Program-made: the position numbers and the translations under genes | Origin: a virus | DNA length: 43,586 nt | Strand: one strand, 5' to 3' | IMG/VR virus record: IMGVR_UViG_3300017989_000184 | Span: 1-43,586 of that record | Notes under the pieces: model-generated | Database searches by the model: none | What the model was told of the DNA's origin: nothing | The model's input: the letters and a program-made list of their open reading frames with translations, nothing else | Part shown: positions 1-8,138 of the stretch, piece after piece | Position numbering within the stretch: the first letter of the stretch is position 1 | Layout: every line of letters begins with the position of its first letter

Positions 1-210
1 GATTTAAAGGTAATCCCGGTTGAATTTTTCGGCTGTCCGGCAGACGGGAAACGTGGATGGATGCCGGTTGACGCTGGCGAGTTTGAGGTAGAGGTCCACA
101 ACGAGCGCGACGAGTCGATCGGGCATTACCTTTATATCCGGCAATTTGGAATAGGATGCCTGACAAATACAGGGCATATAAAATTAAAATTCAAAATGAG
201 GACGAAATAA
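1..210 (+). CDS. Hypothetical protein, 5' end outside window
   Basis: An open frame runs from the first base to a TAA at 208-210 (69 residues visible), so the start lies outside the window. I recognise no family. The visible part is rich in beta-branched residues with an acidic middle (DAGEFEVEVHNERDE) and a basic end (KLKFKMRTK). Its stop overlaps the next start as TAATG, the tight packing typical of this operon. If the two window ends are contiguous, the frame continues into the last bases of the window, where ATG lies at 43581 and another at 43491. Confidence 0.6.
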   Translation, partial: DLKVIPVEFFGCPADGKRGWMPVDAGEFEVEVHNERDESIGHYLYIRQFGIGCLTNTGHIKLKFKMRTK

Positions 211-536
211 TGGAGCGCGTTTATTGCACACTAAGGATCGGCACGGTCGCGATCGCGCAGCGAGGATTTGACGCGATTAATGTGCGCCCCGGCGAGCTGG
301 GCTTATGTTATGAGACCTATACGATCGGCGCGGACCATCAAGGGGCCTCGTTTATTTTCGAGGCAGGCGGCTATGACGGATTTTCACGCGACGATCTTAA
401 ATGGCTGAAAATGGTCGGCTGGATTCCGATCGCGTATCGTTTTCAAAACGTGGGCCAGCTTATGGAGTGTTATCGCTGCGGATTATTCCCTTTTTATTTT
501 AGGCAGTTGAAATTTTTAGGACTTGACAGGGCATAA
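210..536 (+). CDS. Hypothetical early protein (108 aa)
   Basis: The start is placed at ATG 210 because it overlaps the preceding stop (TAATG). An upstream in-frame ATG at 156 would overlap the previous gene by 55 bases. The product is a compact mixed alpha/beta protein with an aromatic-rich C-terminus (CYRCGLFPFYFRQLKF) containing a CxxC pair. There is no signal peptide or membrane segment and I recognise no family. Its place in the first early operon suggests an accessory or host-takeover role, but that is inference from position only. Confidence 0.6.
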   Translation: MERVYCTLRIGTVAIAQRGFDAINVRPGELGLCYETYTIGADHQGASFIFEAGGYDGFSRDDLKWLKMVGWIPIAYRFQNVGQLMECYRCGLFPFYFRQLKFLGLDRA

Positions 537-598
537 TATTTAGATTATTATTAAAGGGCAATAATCAATTTATTATCAACAAAGAAAGGACGGGCTCA

Positions 599-1081
599 GT
601 GGAATTCGATCGATCCGAATATATCACAATCCCGCTAAATAAAAAGGACCCGAAAACGGGAATAAAAATGACGCGCCGGATCAAGAAAACGGAGCTGCAC
701 CCCGGCGCTTATAGCGGCAGCGGTAGCCTGAATCTCTGCCCGGCCTGCGGGAAAATATTTCCGCATCACGATCAAAAGGTCCACCACGATCAAAATGCAG
801 CGCTTTTACGTTATTACCAACAGGCAGATCGCAACGTCCGGGAGCATTCAAAGATTGCATTTATAAATTATCCGAACCGGGTTGAGGATGCCTGCCCGTT
901 CAAGTGCGATAAGCACAAGACAGTAACTTTTGTGATATCGCTTTCCGGGGACGTGTTCTGCGGTCACTGTATCATAGAAGCGATCCGCGACGCCATGCCG
1001 CAGATCGGATCATTCAGTCAGAAGATAAATCTGGAGGACATTCAAGGCCTGCGGATAAACAAAGAAAACGATAAACCATAA
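599..1081 (+). CDS. Zinc-finger-like hypothetical protein (160 aa)
   Basis: The start is GTG at 599 with a good ribosome binding site (AAAGAAAGGA, 581-590) eight bases upstream. The protein has two Cys/His clusters: CPACG followed by HHDQKVHHDQ in the first half, and CPFKC-x-KH plus FCGHC in the second half, suggesting one or two structural zinc sites. The C-terminus is charged. It precedes the primase gene with one small gene between, so a nucleic-acid-binding replication accessory is plausible, but I do not recognise the family. Confidence 0.65.
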   Translation: MEFDRSEYITIPLNKKDPKTGIKMTRRIKKTELHPGAYSGSGSLNLCPACGKIFPHHDQKVHHDQNAALLRYYQQADRNVREHSKIAFINYPNRVEDACPFKCDKHKTVTFVISLSGDVFCGHCIIEAIRDAMPQIGSFSQKINLEDIQGLRINKENDKP

Positions 1082-1100
1082 TTTAAAATGGAGGTTTGAA

Positions 1101-1253
1101 ATGGCGGAAGCCGAAGAGGTAAAAATCAGCGCGGATATTCCGAGTAAGTTGCATAAGGAGCTGACCAAGCGTGCTGAGGACGAGGGGCGCAAGATTAAAT
1201 GGTATGTGACGCGCGGCCTCGAACTGGTACTCAAGGAAAAAGTATCAGCCTAA
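1101..1253 (+). CDS. Small ribbon-helix-helix (Arc/CopG-like) protein, 50 aa
   Basis: This short gene has a clear GGAGG (1090-1094) six bases before ATG 1101 and ends one base before the primase start. The product has a short strand near the N-terminus (VKISADIP), then helix SKLHKELTKRAEDEG, a turn, and helix IKWYVTRGLELVLKEK. That matches the beta-alpha-alpha pattern of Arc/CopG/ParD-type ribbon-helix-helix DNA-binding proteins, including the typical 'P-x-x-L-H/K-x-x-L' phase. Such proteins act as dimers on tandem short operator boxes. It is the best candidate in the window to bind the GACGAGT heptads at 43,434-43,468, but that link is inference. The fold assignment is by pattern only. Confidence 0.6.
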   Translation: MAEAEEVKISADIPSKLHKELTKRAEDEGRKIKWYVTRGLELVLKEKVSA

Positions 1254-1254
1254 G

Positions 1255-3831
1255 ATGGACAAGGCTGAAATTGAACGGGTCAAGCAGTCGGTCGATATCG
1301 CTGCATTTATAAACCAGTTTATCCGGCTGGAACAGGACGGAAAACATTGGAAAGCCTGCTGCCCGTTTCACCAAGAAAAAACCCCGTCTTTTGTAGTGAC
1401 GCCGGGAAAAGGAATTTTTAAGTGTTTCGGCTGCGGGGCAGAGGGCGACGCGATCGCCTTTGTCCAGCAATACAAAGGGCTGGATTTTAAGGACGCGCTG
1501 GCGGAGGTCCAGCAGTTTTCCGGCATAGGTCCCGGTCCGGCACCAAAGGAAAAAGAAAAAAATTTCAAGGTGCTGCCCGTCCCGAAGGGCGCGAGGCCCC
1601 CCGGTTTTTTCCAAGATGAACAGGCTGAAAAGCATTTCCCATATACCGATCAACAGGGAAATATTTTAGGCTACGGCGCACGGTTCAAAAATCCAAAATT
1701 TAAAAATCTATACATTTTATATGTCCAATATGAGGACGGGCGGACCGCGTGGAAATATACCCGGTTTTCAAAGCCGTATCCTCTTTACAACCTGCACCAG
1801 CTGGCGCATAGCCCAAAGGCGCAGGTAATGATCGTTGAGGGTGAAAAGTGCGCGGACGCGCTCAACCGGGTTTTGCAGGGCGCGCTTGTCGTCATGGCAT
1901 GGCCCGGCGGTTCCAACGGGGTCCGCTATACAGACTGGACCCCGCTGCACGGGCGCAAGGTAGTAATCTGGCCCGATAATGACGATCCCGGCGCAAAGGC
2001 CATGAATGAAATTCTCGGGCAGCTCGCGGGGAAAGCGGACCTGCGCTGCATGGCGATCCCGGATGATAAACCAAAAGGCTGGGACTGCGCGGACGCGGTT
2101 GACCTTGAGGGCTGGGATAAAGCGCGGATCGTCGAATTCATAAAATCGACCCTATATAAACCGGCTGAACCTGCCCGGCAGCAAGACGAGGCGCCTGCCG
2201 AGCCGCCCCCAGAGCCGTCGGAAAACGGCGGCAGGCCCTTTCAATGCCTCGGGCATGATCATGGGACCTATTTTTATCTGGCCCGTGGTTCCCGCCAAGT
2301 TATGCCGATCCGGGTATCAGATCATAAATCCCATTTATTGGGGCTGGCCCCGCTGCAATATTGGGAAACATACCACGCCGGGCGAAACGGTCCTGATTGG
2401 AACGGCGCGATCAACAGTCTACTCCGGGACTGCGAGGCTCAGGGCGTTTATAATATGCAATCGGTCCGGGGTCGCGGCGCATGGTATGACGCCGGGCGAT
2501 CCGTGTTACATTTTGGGGATCACTTACTTGCAGACGGAAAGCCGGTTTCAATCCTTGATTTTAATTCCAAGTTTGTTTACGAGGCCGGGATCGAGGTTAA
2601 GCATAATATCGGATCGCCGCTAATTAATGACGAGGCGACGCGGCTGATCCGATTAATAAAAATGTTTAACTGGAAAAAGCCCATTCATGCTGATCTTCTC
2701 GCAGGCTGGGTAGTGCTGGCCCCGATCTGTGGCGCGGTCCCGTGGAGGCCCCATATATGGCTGACAGGCGGCGCGGGGACCGGCAAGACTTATACCGTGA
2801 AAAACATTATTGAACCATGCCTCGGAGAATTCAGGCTATACGTTCAAGGGAATACGACCGAAGCCGGTCTGAGACAAACGCTGAAAAATGACGCCATGCC
2901 GATCCTATTCGACGAGTCTGAGGGCGAGGACCAGATCGCCGTAAAAAGGATCAAGGCGGTACTGGATTTAATGAAACAGGCCAGCTCGGACACGGGCGGC
3001 AACATACTCAAGGGAACACAGACCGGGCGCGCCATGATGTTCCAAATCAGGTCAATGTTTTGTATGTCCTCAGTCGGCTTATCAATAGCGGACGAGGCCG
3101 CGCGCGGTCGAATCTCAATCCTCGAACTGACAATCCCCAATAAAAGTGTAATTGAAAAACGGGAACATTTCGAGGCCCTTAATAAAAAAATCATCGAGAT
3201 CGTGACGGATAAATATTGCGCGGACCTGCGAGCCCGGACAATAAAGCTGATCCCGGTGATCCGGGAAAATATAAAGGTATTCAACAAGGCTGCTGCCAAC
3301 GTATTCAAAAAGCAGCGCACGGCGGATCAATACGGTACACTACTCGCGGGGACATATTCTCTATATGATGAAAATATCGTAACCTATGATCAGGCGGTGA
3401 AATTTGTAGAGTCTCAAGATTGGGACGACGTTGAGACGGATGATAACGACTCGATCGAGTGCTTAAATACCATTTTGCAGACAACGGTCAGGCTTGGAGA
3501 TTCAAATAGCGAAAAGTCGATCGCGGAATTACTGGAAGCGATCCGGCATGGCGGCGGGATCACAGGCACAGAAGAATCTAACACGCTGGCGCGGCACGGG
3601 ATCAGGCTGGTCGATAATTATATCTGGATTTCAGACAGTCACAGATCGATCCGCCGGATTATGGCTGACACGCGCTGGCCCAAAATGTGGAATAGAATAC
3701 TGCGGCGGCTGGATGGCGCGGAGGTTAAAAAGTCAATGCGGTTCCCCGGATATCCGACAAGCGCAACCGGGATTCCGTGGGATACCATATTTTCAGGTGA
3801 TTCAGTTATTCAAGAGGAAATGGATTTTTAA
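1255..3831 (+). CDS. Phage primase-helicase: CHC2 zinc finger, TOPRIM and helicase-like ATPase
   Basis: This 858-residue replication protein starts two bases after the upstream stop. Residues 36-60 form a CHC2 primase zinc finger (C36-P-F-H39 ... C57-x2-C60, followed by GAEGDAIAF). Residues 190-245 form a TOPRIM domain (VMIVEGEKCAD with catalytic E195; VVIWPDNDDPG with D241/D243/D244). A Pro/Ala/Glu-rich linker (about 302-325) leads to a helicase-like half resembling DUF927 proteins, with Walker A GGAGTGKT (505-512) and Walker B PILFDESE (549-556). The order primase-then-ATPase in one chain suggests it both primes and unwinds at the phage fork. It is long for a plain DnaG-type primase because it carries its own motor. 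Catalytic motifs look intact. Confidence 0.9.
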   Translation: MDKAEIERVKQSVDIAAFINQFIRLEQDGKHWKACCPFHQEKTPSFVVTPGKGIFKCFGCGAEGDAIAFVQQYKGLDFKDALAEVQQFSGIGPGPAPKEKEKNFKVLPVPKGARPPGFFQDEQAEKHFPYTDQQGNILGYGARFKNPKFKNLYILYVQYEDGRTAWKYTRFSKPYPLYNLHQLAHSPKAQVMIVEGEKCADALNRVLQGALVVMAWPGGSNGVRYTDWTPLHGRKVVIWPDNDDPGAKAMNEILGQLAGKADLRCMAIPDDKPKGWDCADAVDLEGWDKARIVEFIKSTLYKPAEPARQQDEAPAEPPPEPSENGGRPFQCLGHDHGTYFYLARGSRQVMPIRVSDHKSHLLGLAPLQYWETYHAGRNGPDWNGAINSLLRDCEAQGVYNMQSVRGRGAWYDAGRSVLHFGDHLLADGKPVSILDFNSKFVYEAGIEVKHNIGSPLINDEATRLIRLIKMFNWKKPIHADLLAGWVVLAPICGAVPWRPHIWLTGGAGTGKTYTVKNIIEPCLGEFRLYVQGNTTEAGLRQTLKNDAMPILFDESEGEDQIAVKRIKAVLDLMKQASSDTGGNILKGTQTGRAMMFQIRSMFCMSSVGLSIADEAARGRISILELTIPNKSVIEKREHFEALNKKIIEIVTDKYCADLRARTIKLIPVIRENIKVFNKAAANVFKKQRTADQYGTLLAGTYSLYDENIVTYDQAVKFVESQDWDDVETDDNDSIECLNTILQTTVRLGDSNSEKSIAELLEAIRHGGGITGTEESNTLARHGIRLVDNYIWISDSHRSIRRIMADTRWPKMWNRILRRLDGAEVKKSMRFPGYPTSATGIPWDTIFSGDSVIQEEMDF

Positions 3832-3833
3832 GA

Positions 3834-4274
3834 TTGTATTTATGTAATCAATGCGGAAAAAAAAAGGATGAAAAAGATTTTTATAAATCCGATCTTGAAC
3901 TTGCGCGCCGTGGCCTCTGGACGTCTTGCAAGGATTGTCATAAGGCGCGCGGCGTTAAATGCAAGCGGACCCTGCGGCGCAAGGTTCGAGATATGTATTT
4001 TGGAATGGTCAGGCGTTCACAGGACGACGGCCTGCAGCCGGTCCGGTTCAAGATCGAGACATTTATTCAATGGGCCAATCGGAACAATGTTGAAAGTTTT
4101 TATAATCGCTGGGTTGAGTCTGGATACGATAAAGGACTTGCCCCGTCTGTTGATCGTATCCACTCAACCGGCGATTATACTTTGAAAAATATTCAGTTAT
4201 GTACTTGGAAATGGAATGATTGGAAAAAAAATAATCACGACGGGCTGCTTTTTGATAGCGATACTCCTTTTTAG
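3834..4274 (+). CDS. HNH-like zinc endonuclease (146 aa)
   Basis: The N-terminus has a treble-clef-like zinc knuckle (CNQCGKKKDEKDFY ... SCKDCHKARG). The C-terminus carries the signature PSVDRIHSTGDYTLKNIQLCTWKWN, shortened here to its key elements S-V-D-R, G-D-Y-T and N-I-Q ... N, typical of a common class of phage HNH endonucleases. The start is taken as TTG 3834, two bases after the primase stop, because the zinc knuckle begins at once; the ribosome binding site is weak. It may be a homing-type free-standing nuclease or a packaging/recombination nuclease. The usual second His of HNH is not obvious, so activity is uncertain. Confidence 0.7.
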   Translation: MYLCNQCGKKKDEKDFYKSDLELARRGLWTSCKDCHKARGVKCKRTLRRKVRDMYFGMVRRSQDDGLQPVRFKIETFIQWANRNNVESFYNRWVESGYDKGLAPSVDRIHSTGDYTLKNIQLCTWKWNDWKKNNHDGLLFDSDTPF

Positions 4275-4416
4275 CTGCTGCGGGACCTGCGAGCGCAACC
4301 GGCAATGGGAGGATGAAATAAAACGCCGGACGGATTCACTTTTGAAAGAACTGGAGAAACCTTTAAATGTCAACGATACAATTTCAGGAGGCTTTTTTTA
4401 TGAAAGTAAAAATTAA
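4216..4416 (+). CDS. Small putative lipoprotein (66 aa)
   Basis: The ATG at 4216 lies inside the end of the HNH-like gene (59-base overlap, different frame). The product begins with basic residues, a hydrophobic stretch (TTGCFLIAILLFS) and a lipobox-like LFSC followed by a polar, charged tail (coiled-coil-like EDEIKRRTDSLLKELEK). That is the shape of a small lipoprotein exported and anchored at a membrane. An Rz1-type spanin is possible from its shape, but it lies in the early operon away from the lysis genes. A superinfection-exclusion lipoprotein is an alternative. No homologue recognised. Confidence 0.5.
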   Translation: MIGKKIITTGCFLIAILLFSCCGTCERNRQWEDEIKRRTDSLLKELEKPLNVNDTISGGFFYESKN

Positions 4417-4573
4417 GGGCGTCATTATCGGCGACCGGGAGATCAGCCATACAATCGAAATGCCAAATTATTCAGAACAGATGCGCGATATCTATGTTTT
4501 GGAATTCCTTAAAAGGCAGTATCCAGATAAGATTCAAAAAATTACAGACGTCAAACATGAGATTGTTGGATGA
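4400..4573 (+). CDS. Hypothetical protein (57 aa)
   Basis: The start ATG 4400 is chosen because AGGAGG (4386-4391) lies eight bases upstream; an earlier in-frame ATG at 4367 lacks such a site. The product has a short beta-rich N-terminus (MKVKIKGVIIGDREI) and a helical C-terminus (YVLEFLKRQYPDKIQKITD). Its stop overlaps the methyltransferase start (ATGA), implying translational coupling. Function unknown. Confidence 0.6.
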   Translation: MKVKIKGVIIGDREISHTIEMPNYSEQMRDIYVLEFLKRQYPDKIQKITDVKHEIVG

Positions 4574-5106
4574 AAAAATACAATATCATTTATGCCGATC
4601 CGCCGTGGAAATTCCGTAACGAGAAAACCGGCGGATCGCACAAATCAGGCGCCGGTCAGAAATATCCGGTAATGGACCTGAAAAAAATTAAGGCGCTGCC
4701 GGTCCCGGAAATCTGCCGCCCGGACGCCGTTTTATTCCTATGGGTCCCGGTCGCGATCGCAGGCTGGGGACTCGAAGTCATGGACGCTTGGAAATTCAAG
4801 TATAAAACGAAATTATTCTGGATTAAGACTGACCGGCTGGGCCTCGGATTTTGGTTTCGAAATCAGGTAGAGGAACTACTTTTCGGAATTCGCGGACGGG
4901 TCCCGGCGTTCAGGACGCGCATAAAAAACTATGTAGCCGCGCCGGTCCTGAAACATTCAGAAAAGCCTCCCGTTTTCAGATTCATAATAAAGGAGGCGAC
5001 CGAAAAAATAAAGCCGCGATATAAGCTGGAAATGTTTGCGCGGACCCGGTCGATCGGCTGGGACGTTTACGGGGACCAAGTGAAAGGATCGATTAAACTG
5101 CCATGA
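4570..5106 (+). CDS. MT-A70 family DNA adenine methyltransferase
   Basis: This 178-residue protein has the MT-A70 hallmarks in order: IIYADPPW (residues 5-12, the catalytic DPPW), LFLWVP, a WF.RNQVEELLFGIRG segment, HSEKPP, and the end motif LEMFART..IGWDVYGDQ. MT-A70 enzymes transfer a methyl group from S-adenosylmethionine to N6 of adenine; phage members act on DNA, often to evade restriction. Length is normal for the phage branch. It is coupled to both neighbours by 4-base ATGA overlaps. The target site cannot be read from the sequence. Confidence 0.92.
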   Translation: MKKYNIIYADPPWKFRNEKTGGSHKSGAGQKYPVMDLKKIKALPVPEICRPDAVLFLWVPVAIAGWGLEVMDAWKFKYKTKLFWIKTDRLGLGFWFRNQVEELLFGIRGRVPAFRTRIKNYVAAPVLKHSEKPPVFRFIIKEATEKIKPRYKLEMFARTRSIGWDVYGDQVKGSIKLP

Positions 5107-5726
5107 ACGTTGAGCGCGAGGACGCGCTATTCTGGTATCATAAATATAAAAATTCCGACGGGCGCACGCTGGAGGATTCAGATGAATTCGGAGAGGAAAA
5201 TCTGATTATGGAACTTACAAAAGCAAAAGGGATCGCAGACGGGCTTGTTGACCGGCTGGCCCCGTATTGCGAGCGAATTGAGGTTGCCGGGTCCGTCCGC
5301 CGGGAGCGTCCGAGCGTCGGAGATATTGAAATAGTTTGTATCCCGAAAATGGTAGAGGTCCCGGATACGTTTTTCGATACCAAAATTGAAAAGCACGCCG
5401 GATTTATTGAGGCGGTTGATAGCTTTGAAAAGTTGAAGGGCGACGCGCGGGACGGAAAATATATGCAGCGATTTATCAAGGAGTATAATATTAAGCTGGA
5501 TATTTTCACCGCGACGCGGACAAATTGGGGACTCATATTTGCGATCCGAACGGGGTCCGCAGAATTCAGCCACCGGGTACTCGCGACCGGCTGGAAGAAA
5601 AAAGGATTTACAAGCATAAATGGAAACCTGCGGAACGATCTCGGGCGGGTCCCGGTCTATGAAGAAATTGACCTTTTCAAGCTGATCGGGATCGAGTGGG
5701 TCCCACCAAAGGAGCGCGAATTATAA
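5103..5726 (+). CDS. Family X DNA polymerase / Pol beta-type nucleotidyltransferase
   Basis: This 207-residue protein carries the Pol X palm signature: VAGSVRRERPSVGDIEIV (GSVRR at 63-67, metal ligands D74 and E76) and the third Asp in KLDIFTA (D133). A thumb-like segment follows (IRTGSAEFSHRVLATGWKKKGF). Pol X enzymes fill short gaps or add nucleotides during repair. This one has no 8-kDa lyase or BRCT domain, so it is a minimal palm-thumb form as seen in other phages. It sits between the adenine methyltransferase and a VRR-NUC nuclease, pointing to DNA end processing. The ATG at 5103 overlaps the previous stop; an internal ATG at 5208 just before the core domain is an alternative start. Confidence 0.85.
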   Translation: MNVEREDALFWYHKYKNSDGRTLEDSDEFGEENLIMELTKAKGIADGLVDRLAPYCERIEVAGSVRRERPSVGDIEIVCIPKMVEVPDTFFDTKIEKHAGFIEAVDSFEKLKGDARDGKYMQRFIKEYNIKLDIFTATRTNWGLIFAIRTGSAEFSHRVLATGWKKKGFTSINGNLRNDLGRVPVYEEIDLFKLIGIEWVPPKEREL

Positions 5727-6175
5727 TGGATTCCGAGAAGAAAATTCAAGAGGATATTTTCGGCGAGGTCGGCGGACGCCGACGGATCAGGCTTTTTAAA
5801 AATCCCGTTGGAGTTGGATATTCAGGCCAGCGATACAAGCTGACAAATTATCATAAATGGCAAATTCGCCGGGCGCTGGGCCTGCCCCTTGCAGCCCGGT
5901 TCACCGTCTTGATAAATCCCCGCGTGATCCGCTATGGACTTGCGCCGGGCAGCTCGGACCTGATCGGCTTCAAAAAAGTGACCATTACTCCAGATATGGT
6001 CGGAAAAGATATTGCTCAATTTATTGCGATTGAATGTAAGCGCGCGGACGGGACCCCAAAGCCCCGGCAAAAAAATTTCATGAGTGTTGTCAATAGATAT
6101 GGCGGACTCGCTGGGATCGCCCGGTCCGTCTTACAGGCTTTCAATGTCATAAAGGAGGACCCCGAAAATGGCTGA
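5726..6175 (+). CDS. VRR-NUC domain nuclease (149 aa)
   Basis: The start is set at ATG 5726, overlapping the upstream stop (TAATG) and preceded by AAAGGAG (5708-5714); a GTG at 5696 is less likely. The protein carries the VRR-NUC/PD-(D/E)XK core: PGSSDLIGF (nuclease Asp), FIAIECKRADG (the E-x-K pair) and RQKNFMSVVNRYGGLAGIARS. Stand-alone phage VRR-NUC proteins are structure-specific nucleases, often Holliday-junction-resolving in type. Length is close to the family norm. Its neighbours, Pol X and an SF2 helicase, support a recombination or repair function. Confidence 0.85.
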   Translation: MDSEKKIQEDIFGEVGGRRRIRLFKNPVGVGYSGQRYKLTNYHKWQIRRALGLPLAARFTVLINPRVIRYGLAPGSSDLIGFKKVTITPDMVGKDIAQFIAIECKRADGTPKPRQKNFMSVVNRYGGLAGIARSVLQAFNVIKEDPENG

Positions 6176-6275
6176 TAAAATATTTTTGGCAATATACCTT
6201 GCCGCGATCGTATTCTTACTGGGCTGGATTCTAAAAAAAATAGATAAGATAGACAAGGAAAACCGTGAGGATTGA
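6168..6275 (+). CDS. Tiny single-span membrane protein (35 aa)
   Basis: The ATG at 6168 follows AAAGGAGGA (6151-6159) at normal spacing and overlaps the end of the VRR-NUC gene by eight bases. The product is essentially one transmembrane helix (IFLAIYLAAIVFLLGWIL) followed by a charged tail (KKIDKIDKENRED), predicted N-out or N-in undetermined. Such small membrane proteins are common in phage early operons; function unknown. The strong ribosome binding site argues it is translated. Confidence 0.6.
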   Translation: MADKIFLAIYLAAIVFLLGWILKKIDKIDKENRED

Positions 6276-6309
6276 ACATAATATTTCAAATATGATTGGA
6301 GGCCCGGCG

Positions 6310-6558
6310 GTGCCGACAAAAAAAACGTATCTTTTTTTCAATCATGATCCGGCGCTGAACGTTTACCGGGTCACAAATAAACACGCTCACGATCTTGGAT
6401 TCATTGATTATCATAATCCTTGGAGGCAACACGTTTGGGTCAATCCGATCGAGGGGGAAATTTATCTGTCTGCCGGATGCTTACTCGAAATCAAAAATTT
6501 TCTCGACGATCTAAACTCGAAAAAAGGCGTATATAAAAAACTTGAAACTCCAGCTTAG
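6310..6558 (+). CDS. Hypothetical protein (82 aa)
   Basis: The start is set at GTG 6310 because TTGGAGG (6296-6302) lies seven bases upstream; in-frame GTG 6265 and ATG 6292 have poorer sites. The product is rich in aromatic and His/Asn residues (FFNHDP, YHNPWRQHVWVNP) and ends in a helix (CLLEIKNFLDDLNSK). No family recognised. It overlaps the helicase start by 17 bases, so it is part of the same operon. Confidence 0.55.
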   Translation: MPTKKTYLFFNHDPALNVYRVTNKHAHDLGFIDYHNPWRQHVWVNPIEGEIYLSAGCLLEIKNFLDDLNSKKGVYKKLETPA

Positions 6559-7978
6559 ACCATACCAGCAAAATATCGTTGACCAAATCCGGCAGGCGTT
6601 CCGGGGCGGATATCGCGCCCCCCTGCTGCAGGCTCCGACCGGGTCCGGGAAAACGGTGATCTTTTCTTACATAGCCGAAAACGCGCACGCAAAAGGGAAC
6701 CGCGTTTTAATACTCGTCCACCGGCGAGAATTATTATATCAGGCAAGCGAACATTTACAGGAAATCGGGGTCAGGCATGGATTGATCCAAGCTGGCTGCA
6801 CTATGACGGGCGAGGCGATCCAAATCGCCAGCGTTCAAACGCTGATAAAAAGGCTGGACCGGGCGAACCCGCCGAATCTAATAATATGCGACGAGGGACA
6901 CCACTTGCAAAGAGGAAATAGCTGGGGCCGCGTGGTCGAAAATTTCCCGGATTCTTATTTACTTTCCGTCACCGCGACCCCGGCAAGGCTGGACGGCGGA
7001 GGGCTGGGCGTCGAGCATAACGGTTTCAATGATATTCTCATAAATGGCCCATCTGTCCGATCGCTTATTGATAATAATTTTTTATCCCCGTTCAAGGTCT
7101 ATGCCCCCCCCTCGAATATAGATTTCAGGGGGATCAAAACTCAGGGCGGCGACTATATGAAAAGCGCGCTCGCTTCGGTAATGGATAAGCCAAAGATTAC
7201 CGGGAACGCCGTTGAACATTATAAGCGACTCTGCCCCGGCGCACCAGCGATCGCCTTTTGCTGCAGCGTCAAGCACGCTGAACACGTCGCGGCTGAGTTT
7301 GAGGCAAACGGGGTCCCGGCGCTTTCCGTTGATGGAAAGCTGGATATCAGGACCCGGAAATATAGGCTCGACTGCCTGCGGGACGGTCGGATCAAGGTGC
7401 TGACCAGCTGCGACATTGTCAGCGAGGGATTTGACCTGCCGAAAGTGACCGCCGGAATTCTACTGCGCCGGACCCAAAGCCTCGGTTTATATCTCCAAAT
7501 GGTCGGCAGATGCGCGCGCCCTTTTCCGGGAAAATCGAATGCCATAATTTTAGATCATGTAAATAATAGTCTAATTCACGATATGCCGGACGCGGACCGG
7601 GTCTGGACCCTTGAGGGAGCCCCCAAAAAGGAAAAGCGGGGCGAGGTCGTCCGATCCGTGCGACAATGTCAGAATTGTTATTGCGTTTATTCTGCTATTT
7701 TGCCGGTCTGTCCAGAGTGCGGGTCCGCTCGGGAAATTAAGGATCGGCAATATGAGGTTATTGAGGGTCAACTGGAAGAAAGAAAGGCGCTGGAGGCCCG
7801 AGAGCAGCGCGCCAGAGCCTTTGAGGTAGCGCAGGCGAATAGTTTAGACGATCTACTGGAGATCGCCAAGCGTCGCGGCTACAATCGCGGCTGGGCCTAT
7901 CACAAATTCAAGGCCCGGCAGAGGAAACGGCTCAAAGCGGCGTTTTCGGAAGGCGCACAAACGCGGATTGACTTTTGA
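6542..7978 (+). CDS. Superfamily 2 DEAD/DEAH-type helicase (478 aa)
   Basis: SF2 motifs are in order: LRPYQQ (Q-like), Walker A APTGSGKT (31-38), motif Ia LVHRREL, motif II DEGHH (117-121), motif III VTATPAR, and motif VI QMVGRCARP. Motif II is DEGH rather than DEAH, a variant seen in XPB/RAD25-type helicases. After the second RecA-like domain comes a four-Cys zinc ribbon (CQNCYC ... CPECG) and a charged C-terminal helix. It uses ATP to unwind or translocate on DNA, probably in phage replication or repair with the neighbouring Pol X and VRR-NUC. The start is TTG 6542, chosen because the Q-like motif follows directly; no strong ribosome binding site is visible. Confidence 0.9.
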   Translation: MKLQLRPYQQNIVDQIRQAFRGGYRAPLLQAPTGSGKTVIFSYIAENAHAKGNRVLILVHRRELLYQASEHLQEIGVRHGLIQAGCTMTGEAIQIASVQTLIKRLDRANPPNLIICDEGHHLQRGNSWGRVVENFPDSYLLSVTATPARLDGGGLGVEHNGFNDILINGPSVRSLIDNNFLSPFKVYAPPSNIDFRGIKTQGGDYMKSALASVMDKPKITGNAVEHYKRLCPGAPAIAFCCSVKHAEHVAAEFEANGVPALSVDGKLDIRTRKYRLDCLRDGRIKVLTSCDIVSEGFDLPKVTAGILLRRTQSLGLYLQMVGRCARPFPGKSNAIILDHVNNSLIHDMPDADRVWTLEGAPKKEKRGEVVRSVRQCQNCYCVYSAILPVCPECGSAREIKDRQYEVIEGQLEERKALEAREQRARAFEVAQANSLDDLLEIAKRRGYNRGWAYHKFKARQRKRLKAAFSEGAQTRIDF

Positions 7979-7995
7979 CCTGAATTGCGTATATT
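7968..7995 (+). promoter_or_regulatory. Candidate sigma70 promoter at the end of the helicase gene
   Basis: TTGACT (7968-7973) and TATATT (7990-7995) are separated by 16 bases. Transcription would start near 8002, inside the non-coding stretch 7979-8184, and would meet the terminator at 8085-8117. This might produce a short RNA of about 115 bases. It could be fortuitous because the -35 lies in coding sequence. Confidence 0.4.
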
Positions 7996-8084
7996 AAGAT
8001 CATGCCAAATCGAAAAGCCCCAACTCAACCGGAAAGGAGGCCCGCGCTGAAATAAACGATATTTCTAAAGCCACTACATCTTGA

Positions 8085-8117
8085 GGGGAGTCCGGGAAAA
8101 TCCGGGCTCCCCTTTTT
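8085..8117 (+). terminator. Intrinsic terminator of the first early unit
   Basis: An 11-bp stem forms between GGGGAGTCCGG (8085-8095) and CCGGGCTCCCC (8102-8112), with one T-G wobble and a 6-base loop, followed directly by five T (8113-8117). This ends the transcription unit that finishes with the SF2 helicase. No gene lies between 7979 and 8219 apart from a 17-codon open frame at 8002 that I do not support. Confidence 0.85.
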
Positions 8118-8138
8118 CGCTTAAAATCCCATAAAAAA

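Noticed and set aside
2844-3320. Leftward open frame (158 codons) inside the primase gene
   Set aside because: Antisense to the ATPase half of the primase with intact Walker motifs; no own context.
8002-8055. 17-codon open frame before the first terminator
   Set aside because: No ribosome binding site and no family; the region is better read as a possible small RNA or untranslated tail.
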